Shown: positions 1-6,302 of the stretch, in pieces
How the letters are laid out: each line of letters opens with the position of its first letter
How positions within the stretch are numbered: position 1 is the first letter of the stretch
NCBI GenBank assembly: GCA_007122745.1
Contig: SKTA01000107.1
Location: forward strand, 1-6,645
Length of the DNA stretch: 6,645 nt
Direction: 5' to 3'
Source of the DNA: Bacteroidales bacterium
Lineage (GTDB): Bacteria; Bacteroidota; Bacteroidia; Bacteroidales; UBA7960
Program-made: the position numbers and the translations under genes
Notes under the pieces: model-generated
The model's database searches: none
What the model saw: only the letters and a program-made list of their open reading frames with translations
What the model was told of the DNA's origin: nothing

Positions 1-376
1 CACCCTTTGTTTCTTCTTTGTAGAAGCGAAGATTTTCCAATAAAAGAACCTGTCCGGGTTTCAGTTCGGCTGCTGCCTCACGTGCAGATTCACCAATACA
101 ATCGTCTGCAAACAGCACATCGCATCCAATTAGTTTTGCAAGATGCTCTTTCAGGTGACGCAGGGAAAATTTGTCTTCAGGTCCTTCTTTCGGACGTCCG
201 AGGTGTGACATCAGGATCACTGAGCCACCACCTTCCAACACCTTTTTGATGGTGGGGATGGCTGCCCGCATCCGGGAGTCGTCTGTAATTTGTAATTCGG
301 CATTCAGGGGCACGTTGAAATCCACACGGATCAATGCTTTTTTGTCTGAAAAATCAAAGCTTTCTATACTATTCAT
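1..376 (-). CDS. pgk: Phosphoglycerate kinase, N-terminal part (gene runs off the left edge)
   Basis: Phosphoglycerate kinase of glycolysis and gluconeogenesis transfers a phosphate between 1,3-bisphosphoglycerate and ADP in the cytoplasm. The reverse strand reads 125 residues from the ATG at 374-376. Visible PGK motifs in order are RVDFNVPL (residues 17-24, with the substrate-binding Asp19 and Asn21), TDDSRMRAAIPTI (31-43), SHLGRP (57-62) and LENLRFYKEE (113-122). These are the 3-phosphoglycerate-binding basic-patch segments of the N-terminal domain. The family is usually about 390-420 residues, so about two thirds, including the nucleotide-binding C-terminal domain, lies outside the window. 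An in-frame TAA two codons upstream fixes the start. The gene is divergent from the aminotransferase gene and has its own promoter at 461-494. Recognition is by motif and is firm. Confidence 0.96.
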   Translation of the reverse strand, partial: MNSIESFDFSDKKALIRVDFNVPLNAELQITDDSRMRAAIPTIKKVLEGGGSVILMSHLGRPKEGPEDKFSLRHLKEHLAKLIGCDVLFADDCIGESAREAAAELKPGQVLLLENLRFYKEETKG

Positions 377-460
377 GGTTTATTCAATTTACATTGATTT
401 GGACAACCGGAACAGATTTCCGTCACCCAAACACTAAAAAACACTATTTTTGTTCAACTG

Positions 461-494
461 CAAAGGTAGTACTTTTTGTTTTTTCATTACAACA
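461..494 (-). promoter_or_regulatory. Bacteroidota-type promoter of pgk
   Basis: On the reverse strand TACCTTTG (461-468) is an exact match to the Bacteroidota -7 consensus TAnnTTTG and is followed by CA, as is common. A TGTTG (490-494) lies 21 bases upstream and fits the -33 TTTG/TTG element. Transcription would begin roughly at 450-457, giving a leader of about 75-80 bases before the pgk ATG. The assignment is by consensus only. Confidence 0.7.
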
Positions 495-550
495 GGATGC
501 TTTTTCGTTTTTGCAGTTTGGTTTTTATATTCATTATAAGACAGTAATTT

Positions 551-1708
551 ATGATCACATATCCTGAAACGGTAAACAGCAAGCTGCCCAACACAGGAAC
601 ATCCATTTTTGCAGTGATGACCCAGCTGGCCAAAGCGCACAATGCCATCAATTTGTCACAAGGATTTCCTGACTTTGAAGTATCACCGATACTCATCGAG
701 TTGGTTGCAAAACATATGCGCGAAGGTCACAATCAATATGCACCCATGCCGGGGGTACCCGAACTCCGTGAAGTGATCGCGGAAAAGACCGCCAACCTTT
801 ACGGCATTCAATATGATCCTGAACATGAAATCACAGTTACAGCTGGCGCAACACAAGCCATCTATGCTGCAATCTCCGCTTTTGTGCGCGACGAGGATGA
901 GGTGATCGTCTTTGAACCTGCTTACGACAGTTATGTGCCCGCAATCAAGCTCAACGGAGGGATCTCTATCAGCTGCAAGCTGGTAGCTCCGGATTTCCGG
1001 ATCGACTGGCAGGAGGTGCGACACCTGATCAGCAACCGTACAAAAATGATCATTATCAACTCACCGCACAATCCCACAGGAAGTGTTTTGAGGTCTGAAG
1101 ACCTTGCGGCGCTGGAGAAAATTGTTAAAAACAGTGGCATCATTGTACTTAGTGATGAAGTTTATGAGCATATCATTTTTGAAGGGACTCGACATGAAAG
1201 CGTATGTCTTTATCCGAATCTGGCTGAAAGAAGCCTTGTAACCTGCTCATTCGGAAAGACATTTCACGCAACAGGCTGGAAGACCGGATACTGCATCGGC
1301 CCTGCCAATCTGATGAAAGAGTTTCGCAAAACACATCAGTTTATGGTGTTCTGTTCCAACACACCGGTGCAACACGCGCTGGCGGAGTTTTTAAAGGAAC
1401 CTGCAAACTACAATGGACTCGGACCTTTTTATCAAACAAAGAGAGACTTTTTTCTTCATGCGCTCGATGGATCCAGATTTAAGTTCATACCTGCCGAAGG
1501 GACGTATTTTCAACTTCTGGACTACAGTGCAATCAGTGATGATGATGAGATGCTCTTCGCCGAATGGCTGACCAAAGAACACAAAGTTGCCGGTGTTCCC
1601 ACATCATCTTTTTATCACAAACCACATAACAATCATATCTTAAGATTCTGTTTTGCAAAATCTGAAGAAACATTGCAAAAAGCAGCCGACATATTATGCA
1701 AAATTTAA
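551..1708 (+). CDS. PLP-dependent class I aminotransferase, methionine/glutamine transaminase type (YbdL-like)
   Basis: A fold-type I aminotransferase of 385 residues, normal for the family and closest by eye to E. coli YbdL (methionine aminotransferase) and the KAT/glutamine-transaminase-K group. Visible residues include the substrate-entry segment LSQGFPDF (35-42), the phosphate-binding TAGATQA (97-103), Tyr125 that stacks on the cofactor ring, Asn174 in the NPTG motif, Asp202 and Tyr205 (SDEVYEH) that contact the PLP pyridine nitrogen and O3', the Schiff-base Lys236 in SFGKTFHATGWK, and Arg365 that binds the substrate carboxylate. The 3' end overlaps the start of an omega-amidase gene by 13 bases, which supports a glutamine-using transaminase whose 2-oxoglutaramate product is consumed next door. 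The exact amino donor and keto acid are inferred. An aspartate or kynurenine aminotransferase annotation is possible but fits the context less well. No clear Shine-Dalgarno sequence precedes the ATG. Confidence 0.93.
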   Translation: MITYPETVNSKLPNTGTSIFAVMTQLAKAHNAINLSQGFPDFEVSPILIELVAKHMREGHNQYAPMPGVPELREVIAEKTANLYGIQYDPEHEITVTAGATQAIYAAISAFVRDEDEVIVFEPAYDSYVPAIKLNGGISISCKLVAPDFRIDWQEVRHLISNRTKMIIINSPHNPTGSVLRSEDLAALEKIVKNSGIIVLSDEVYEHIIFEGTRHESVCLYPNLAERSLVTCSFGKTFHATGWKTGYCIGPANLMKEFRKTHQFMVFCSNTPVQHALAEFLKEPANYNGLGPFYQTKRDFFLHALDGSRFKFIPAEGTYFQLLDYSAISDDDEMLFAEWLTKEHKVAGVPTSSFYHKPHNNHILRFCFAKSEETLQKAADILCKI

Positions 1709-2490
1709 CCGTTAGCCTGATACAATCTGACCTCATCTGGGAGGACAAGGAAAAAAACATATCCCACTTTACCGGCAAAATCAGGGAGATCGAAGAAGCC
1801 ACCGACCTGATCGTTCTGCCCGAAATGTTTACAACAGGTTTCGCAATGGAGCCACAAAAGCTGGCAGAACCGATGGGAGGCCCTACCATTCAATGGATGC
1901 ACCGGATGGCAACAGAAAAAAACTGTGTATTGGCCGGCAGCATTATCATAAAAGAGAACAACCACTTTTTCAACCGGCTGATCTGGATGCGCTCCGACGG
2001 CAGCTACGATCAAGTTGACAAAAAACACCTGTTCACCTTTGCCGGAGAAAACAAGCATTACACGCAGGGAAACAAAAAGCTGATCGTGACACTAAAAGGC
2101 TGGAGGATCATGCCCCTGATATGCTACGACCTTCGCTTCCCGGTCTGGAGCAAAAACAGGCATGATGCAGAGAATGGGTTTGATTACGACTGCATGATCA
2201 ATGTGGCCAACTGGCCCGAGAAACGAAGCCATGTATGGAGAATTTTGCTGATGGCCCGTGCCCTGGAAAACCAGTCGTATGTGATCGGGATCAACAGGAT
2301 TGGAAAAGACGGGAACGACATCGGCTATTCTGGCGACTCCGCGGTGATCAGTCCAAAGGGTGAGAACCTCTCCAACATGGCACCCTGCAAGGAGCAAACC
2401 GAAACCGTGGTAATGTCGCGCTGCGAATTAGACAACTTCCGCGATAACTTCAGGGCCTGGGCCGACTGGGACCAGTTTCAGATAGTTTAG
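1696..2490 (+). CDS. Omega-amidase, nitrilase superfamily (YafV-like)
   Basis: A 264-residue carbon-nitrogen hydrolase with the complete nitrilase triad: Glu43 in LPEMFTTGF (41-49), Lys109 in DKKHLF (108-113) and the nucleophile Cys143 in ICYDLRFP (142-149). An additional conserved Glu118 lies in the AGE segment. The CYDLRFP and HLFTFAGE signatures and the length match YafV/NIT2-type omega-amidases, which hydrolyse 2-oxoglutaramate (or 2-oxosuccinamate) to the dicarboxylate and ammonia. No signal peptide is seen, so it should act in the cytoplasm. The ATG at 1696 lies inside the last codons of the aminotransferase gene in another frame, so translation is probably coupled. Together they make transamination with glutamine effectively irreversible, a known arrangement in methionine salvage. 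The stop codon lies inside a TTTAGGG tandem repeat, and the gene converges on parE. Substrate is inferred from family and neighbour. Confidence 0.92.
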   Translation: MQNLTVSLIQSDLIWEDKEKNISHFTGKIREIEEATDLIVLPEMFTTGFAMEPQKLAEPMGGPTIQWMHRMATEKNCVLAGSIIIKENNHFFNRLIWMRSDGSYDQVDKKHLFTFAGENKHYTQGNKKLIVTLKGWRIMPLICYDLRFPVWSKNRHDAENGFDYDCMINVANWPEKRSHVWRILLMARALENQSYVIGINRIGKDGNDIGYSGDSAVISPKGENLSNMAPCKEQTETVVMSRCELDNFRDNFRAWADWDQFQIV

Positions 2491-2503
2491 GGTTTAGGGT
2501 TTA
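2486..2503. repeat. Telomere-like TTTAGGG tandem (2.6 units) across two convergent stop codons
   Basis: TTTAGGGTTTAGGGTTTA is a 7-bp unit present twice plus four bases. It contains the amidase stop TAG (2488-2490, plus strand) and ends with the parE stop (TAA on the minus strand, 2501-2503). The 10 bases between the two stops are all repeat. No hairpin terminator is seen here for either gene. Whether the repeat has a role in ending transcription or is only a small slippage-made array cannot be told from one copy. Confidence 0.85.
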
Positions 2504-4339
2504 TTGAACAACGTCGAGTTCGAGGCGGAGGTTTTCGATGATGAATTTTTGTCTTTCCGGGGTGTTTTTACCCATGTAAAAGCTGAGGATTTCGTTCAGG
2601 CTTAAGTCTTTGCGCAAAATGACGGGATCAAGTCTTATATTCTTACCAATGAAGTGGCTGAACTCATCGGGTGATATTTCTCCAAGCCCTTTGAAACGGG
2701 TGATTTCGGGCTGCCCTTTGAGTTTTTTGATGGCATTTTGCCTTTCCTGATCGTTGTAACAATAGATGGTCTCTTTTTTGTTGCGTACCCTGAACAAGGG
2801 TGTTTGCAGGATGTAGAGGTGACCGTTGCGCACCAGGTCGGGAAAAAACTGGAGAAAAAAGGTAAGCAAAAGCAATCGGATGTGCATGCCGTCCACATCG
2901 GCATCGGTGGCGACCACCACGTTGTTGTAGCGCAACTCTTCAATGCTCTCCTCAATGTTCAGGGCTGCCTGCAGCAGGTTAAACTCTTCATTTTCGTATA
3001 CGATCTTCTTGGTCAGGCCATAGCTGTTGAGTGGTTTTCCCTTGAGACTGAAGACGGCCTGTGTATTCACATCCCTTGCTTTCGTGATGGAACCGCTGGC
3101 AGAGTCACCCTCGGTAATGAACAGCGTGGTTTCAAGCCGTTGCGGGTGGTTGTCGTTGTAGTGCACCCGGCAGTCGCGCAGCTTTTTGTTGTGCAGGCTG
3201 GCTTTCTTTACCCGCTCCCTGGCCAGTTTCTTGATGTTGGCCATCGCCTTCCTGTCCTTTTCAGACTGCAGGATCTTTTTCAGCAGTGCATCGGCCACTT
3301 CCGGATGCATGTGCAGGTAGTTGTCGAGACGTCTTTTCAAGATGTCGCCAATGTAATTCCTGATGGTTTGGCCGCCCGGCTCTATGTGCTGTGAACCCAG
3401 TTTGGTTTTTGTTTGCGACTCAAAAACAGGCTCCTGAACTTTGATGCTGAAAGCGACTATTAATGATGTTTTGATGTCGTTTGTATCGAAGTCCTTTTTG
3501 AAAAACTCACGGATGGTTTTATTGAGCGCCTCACGGAAAGCGGCCTGGTGTATACCTCCCTGCGTTGTGTGTTGACCATTCACAAAAGAATAATATTCTT
3601 CACTGTATTGACTGGTGCTATGGGTAAATGCAAACTCCAGTTCATCCTCCTGATTATGGATGATGGGATAACAGATGGGTGTATCGATGTTTCTGGACAG
3701 CAGATCCATCAGACCATTCCGGGAATATAGCTTGCGGCCATTGAAAATGATGGTGAGACCGCGGTTTAGAAACACATAATTCCACAAAAGCTGTTCGATG
3801 TATTCATCAATATAGCGGAATTTCCCGAAAATGGTCTCGTCAGGCTCAAATACAACATGTGTTCCTGTCCGTTCGCTGCTTTCAGCGGGATCAACATCAT
3901 GAACCAGCTTTCCTCCGGCAAACTCAGCGGCCTTCAATTTACCTTCACGGATCGATTTGATCTCAAATGAGCCGGAAAGGGCATTCACAGCCTTGGTGCC
4001 AACCCCGTTCAATCCCACGGTTTTCTTAAAAACCTTGCTGTCGTATTTTGCTCCGGTATTGATCCGGGATACGCAATCGACTACTTTTCCGAGGGGGATG
4101 CCGCGCCCGTAATCGCGAACACTCACCCTTCGTTCATCGATCTGAACCTCGATGGTTTTACCAAAGCCCATGATGTATTCATCGATGGCATTGTCAATCA
4201 CCTCTTTGATCAGCACGTAAATGCCATCATCCTGGGACGCACCGTCTCCCAGTTTGCCGATATACATACCCGGGCGAAGCCGGATATGCTCTTTCCAATC
4301 GAGCGTGCGTATGGTATCTTCGGAATAATTCTCTTTCAT
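2501..4339 (-). CDS. parE: DNA topoisomerase IV subunit B, ATPase subunit (GyrB/ParE family)
   Basis: The ATPase subunit of a type IIA topoisomerase, which works with ParC to unlink daughter chromosomes. It has 612 residues, close to the usual Bacteroidota ParE length and shorter than most GyrB. The GHKL ATPase domain shows the catalytic Glu46 and Mg-binding Asn50 (KEVIDNAIDE), Asp76 in DYGRGIP, the glycine-rich lid VGLNGVGTKAVNALS (108-122) and Lys311 of the QTK loop in the transducer domain. The TOPRIM domain shows Glu410 in ITEGDSASG and the acidic cluster Asp479, Asp481, Asp483 in TDADVDG. RFKGLGE (548-554) is the C-terminal signature. SLKGKPLNSYG (431-441), in place of the GyrB-like LRGKILNVE, favours ParE. 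The ATG at 4339 is chosen because a promoter -7 element ends 21 bases upstream, leaving a leader of only about 14 bases. ParC is not next to it in the window: the gene downstream is convergent. Confidence 0.94.
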   Translation of the reverse strand: MKENYSEDTIRTLDWKEHIRLRPGMYIGKLGDGASQDDGIYVLIKEVIDNAIDEYIMGFGKTIEVQIDERRVSVRDYGRGIPLGKVVDCVSRINTGAKYDSKVFKKTVGLNGVGTKAVNALSGSFEIKSIREGKLKAAEFAGGKLVHDVDPAESSERTGTHVVFEPDETIFGKFRYIDEYIEQLLWNYVFLNRGLTIIFNGRKLYSRNGLMDLLSRNIDTPICYPIIHNQEDELEFAFTHSTSQYSEEYYSFVNGQHTTQGGIHQAAFREALNKTIREFFKKDFDTNDIKTSLIVAFSIKVQEPVFESQTKTKLGSQHIEPGGQTIRNYIGDILKRRLDNYLHMHPEVADALLKKILQSEKDRKAMANIKKLARERVKKASLHNKKLRDCRVHYNDNHPQRLETTLFITEGDSASGSITKARDVNTQAVFSLKGKPLNSYGLTKKIVYENEEFNLLQAALNIEESIEELRYNNVVVATDADVDGMHIRLLLLTFFLQFFPDLVRNGHLYILQTPLFRVRNKKETIYCYNDQERQNAIKKLKGQPEITRFKGLGEISPDEFSHFIGKNIRLDPVILRKDLSLNEILSFYMGKNTPERQKFIIENLRLELDVVQ

Positions 4340-4359
4340 TTTGAAAACCTTTGTTCATG

Positions 4360-4367
4360 CAAATTTA
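4360..4367 (-). promoter_or_regulatory. -7 element of a Bacteroidota-type parE promoter
   Basis: The reverse strand reads TAAATTTG followed by CA, an exact match to TAnnTTTG. Transcription would start near 4353, about 14 bases before the parE ATG. A convincing -33 TTTG is not present at the expected 19-21 base spacing, so the call rests on the -7 element and its position in the 94-base spacer between the kinase-like gene and parE. It suggests parE can be transcribed apart from the upstream gene on the same strand. Confidence 0.55.
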
Positions 4368-4433
4368 CACGATTTTTTTGCAACCGGGGAAATCAAGAAC
4401 AATGCTTATCGCATAAATAAGACCTGGGGCATG

Positions 4434-6107
4434 CTATTTTGTGAGGTTGCAAATCACCTGGATCAATTCATGTTCATCAACCGGTTTGCTTAGATAGGCA
4501 TCCATGCCCGCTTTAAAAAAGCGCTCTTTATCTTCAGGGTTTGCATAACCGGAAATGGCAAGTATGGGGATGTCTTTTAACTGAGGTTGTGATAGGAATT
4601 CACGGATTTTCCGGGCAGTTTCAAAACCGTCCATTTTTGGCATTTGCCCGTCAAGAATAATAAGGTCATAGTGACTGCCATTCAATAGCTTAAGCGCATC
4701 TACACCATTGTAAACCGCATCAACCTCCCAACCCTGCGACCTGAGAAATCCGGCCAGGTACATCTGGTTGATCGCATCATCCTCGGCAAACAAAATCTTC
4801 AGCTTCTTTTTTTGGACAGCATAGATAGCCTGTTCGTCTGCTACAGCAGCCTCCTCCCTCGATAACAGGGGGATGCTGAAACAGGCATGGCTTCCCTCCC
4901 CATGAACACTGTTAAAGCCAATTTCACCTCCCATGAGTTCCGCCAGACTTTTGACAATGCTTAATCCCAAACCGGACCCGTGATGCATCTCATTATCTGC
5001 ATGTGACTGCCTGATGAACGAATCAAAAACCATGGGGATATCTTCCTCCTTTAAGCCTTTACCGGAGTCCTTGACAGAAAATAACAAAGCATCCTCCCCA
5101 TTTTGACCTGCGATTATTTCAACCACCAAATCCACTCCCCCTTGATCTGTATTGTGTATGGCAAACGCTAAAAGGTTATTCAATGCCTGTTGAATTTTTA
5201 ATTTATCAGCAGTTATGGAGTCGGGAACAGATGGGCGCATTTCGGAGTGCAGTTGAATGCCCGTTTTTTCTGCCTGTTTTCTAAACAGTTCAACAACCTC
5301 ATCCACCATGCTTCTTACATGGCAGCTGTGATAAACCAGCTCTTGTTTGCCCGAACTTATGTTTGCATAGTACAACATGTCGTCCATAAACGTAAGCAGA
5401 TTGTTAGCTGATATAATGATCGACTTCAAACAGGTTTTTTGATCCTCGTTAAGATTTGTTTTCTCCAACGTACGGGCCATTCCGATTATGGCGCTGACAG
5501 GGTTGCGGATCTCAATCCCCATGTTTTTTAAGAATTCGGGATTAATCTTGTTTTCCAGGTCATTCTTCTTTAAGTAATCTTCCTGCTTTTGCTTATGTTT
5601 GAACCTTCTGAAGCTGATATCGGTGAGTTCGTCCGAAACCGGTTCTGGCAGGTTCACGTCTGTTGGTTTGAGATTTGTCTGTTCTGAAAATTGTTGCTCC
5701 GCTGTTATCCTACGTGTTATCTGACGCAGCAAGACCGGTAGCATTTCATAACTTTTTTCCTCTTTTGGCAGCAGTTCGAGGAAGTCATACATAAACAGGT
5801 ATCTTTCTGTCTTTTCCAGGTCCTCTGGATCGACAAATGCGATACAGTGTTTATCCTTGTCCGAATTGCAAAATGAGTTGATGGCATCATCAAGAGGGAG
5901 GTTTTCAAAAGGGGGAATCAGCAAGTAAATAATGTTTGAGTGCTGTTGAATCCCTGACCAATTGATGGCTGCCTTAATATCAAAAAAACCTCTGCAGGAA
6001 TAATCTTTCTCATTGAGTTGCTTCTGAAGACTTGCGTTTACTGCGATATCTGCTGAAACGATTACTATCTGTGGCTTTCCCCGAGAATAAGTCGATTTGA
6101 GGTTCAT
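4434..6107 (-). CDS. Hybrid histidine-kinase-like protein with degenerate transmitter and intact C-terminal receiver
   Basis: A soluble 557-residue protein with no signal peptide or membrane segment. Residues about 12-130 look like a receiver-type alternating alpha/beta domain but lack the phosphoacceptor Asp: strand 3 reads IIYLLIPP (59-66), and the acidic pair of strand 1 is reduced to SAD (18-20). A charged helical linker (about 165-192) leads to a HisKA-like domain (about 188-250). Its H-box reads MGIEIRNP (196-203), with Ile198 where the phosphoacceptor His normally stands. In the HATPase domain (about 295-415) the N-box reads NNLLAFAIHNT, with Phe315 in place of the Mg-binding Asn. G1 (DSGKG, 347-351) and G2 (GSGLGL, 377-382) are intact. 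The C-terminal receiver (436-555) keeps Asp443/Asp444, phosphoacceptor Asp486 in LDGQMPKMDG, Ser519 and Lys541. It cannot be a normal autokinase. A regulatory pseudokinase or a receiver fed by another kinase is inferred. An in-frame TAA two codons upstream fixes the start. Its partner and output are unknown. Confidence 0.9.
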   Translation of the reverse strand: MNLKSTYSRGKPQIVIVSADIAVNASLQKQLNEKDYSCRGFFDIKAAINWSGIQQHSNIIYLLIPPFENLPLDDAINSFCNSDKDKHCIAFVDPEDLEKTERYLFMYDFLELLPKEEKSYEMLPVLLRQITRRITAEQQFSEQTNLKPTDVNLPEPVSDELTDISFRRFKHKQKQEDYLKKNDLENKINPEFLKNMGIEIRNPVSAIIGMARTLEKTNLNEDQKTCLKSIIISANNLLTFMDDMLYYANISSGKQELVYHSCHVRSMVDEVVELFRKQAEKTGIQLHSEMRPSVPDSITADKLKIQQALNNLLAFAIHNTDQGGVDLVVEIIAGQNGEDALLFSVKDSGKGLKEEDIPMVFDSFIRQSHADNEMHHGSGLGLSIVKSLAELMGGEIGFNSVHGEGSHACFSIPLLSREEAAVADEQAIYAVQKKKLKILFAEDDAINQMYLAGFLRSQGWEVDAVYNGVDALKLLNGSHYDLIILDGQMPKMDGFETARKIREFLSQPQLKDIPILAISGYANPEDKERFFKAGMDAYLSKPVDEHELIQVICNLTK

Positions 6108-6168
6108 TGTTTACACGTATGATGCGTTGGGTTTTTTCTACTGGTCATGTTGATTTAAAAACAAACCA

Positions 6169-6199
6169 TAAATATACGACTATCCTTTTATAATACAAA
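6169..6199 (-). promoter_or_regulatory. Bacteroidota-type promoter of the histidine-kinase-like gene
   Basis: On the reverse strand a TTTG (6196-6199) is followed after 19 bases by TATATTTA (6169-6176), which matches the -7 consensus TAnnTTTG at all but the last base. Transcription would start near 6162, giving a leader of about 55 bases. The surrounding 6108-6240 is AT-rich and holds no other gene that I can support. Confidence 0.55.
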
Positions 6200-6241
6200 A
6201 AATACGTTTTTGTTTTGAGGGTTGAAGTTGGTATAACACGA

Positions 6242-6274
6242 ATAAGGCCTGCAGAACAAATCTGCAGGCCTTAT
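6242..6274 (-). terminator. Perfect 14-bp hairpin, probable terminator of the gene at 6303-6645
   Basis: ATAAGGCCTGCAGA (6242-6255) and its exact reverse complement (6261-6274) flank a 5-base loop. It lies 28 bases after the stop codon of the minus-strand gene at 6303. On the minus strand the stem ends in CCTTAT and continues into TCGTGTT, a weak T-rich tail; on the plus strand no T tract follows. That, and its position before the promoter of the next gene, favour a minus-strand intrinsic terminator. The poor T tract keeps some doubt. Confidence 0.75.
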
Positions 6275-6302
6275 AAATGAGATTAATCTTCAGGCTTTGC
6301 GC

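Noticed and set aside
408..422. Small hairpin in the pgk leader (CGGAA / TTCCG with a 5-base loop).
   Set aside because: A 5-bp stem is expected by chance in a leader of this size, and no riboswitch or attenuator pattern accompanies it.
447..478. Possible plus-strand promoter for the aminotransferase gene: TTTG at 449-452 and TACTTTTTG at 470-478.
   Set aside because: The -7 box has one extra T compared with TAnnTTTG, the spacer is only 17 bases, and the stretch is simply T-rich and overlaps the much better pgk promoter on the other strand.
2738..3394. A 218-codon open frame on the plus strand inside parE.
   Set aside because: It is antisense to well-conserved parE motifs (TOPRIM region). 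Its composition is what reverse-strand reading of a real gene gives, and it shows no recognisable domain.
2501..6107. Adjacent genes that both encode GHKL-type ATP-binding domains (ParE and the kinase-like protein), suggesting a functional link.
   Set aside because: The superfamily is very common, the two proteins are otherwise unrelated, and parE has its own promoter element. Adjacency alone does not support a link.
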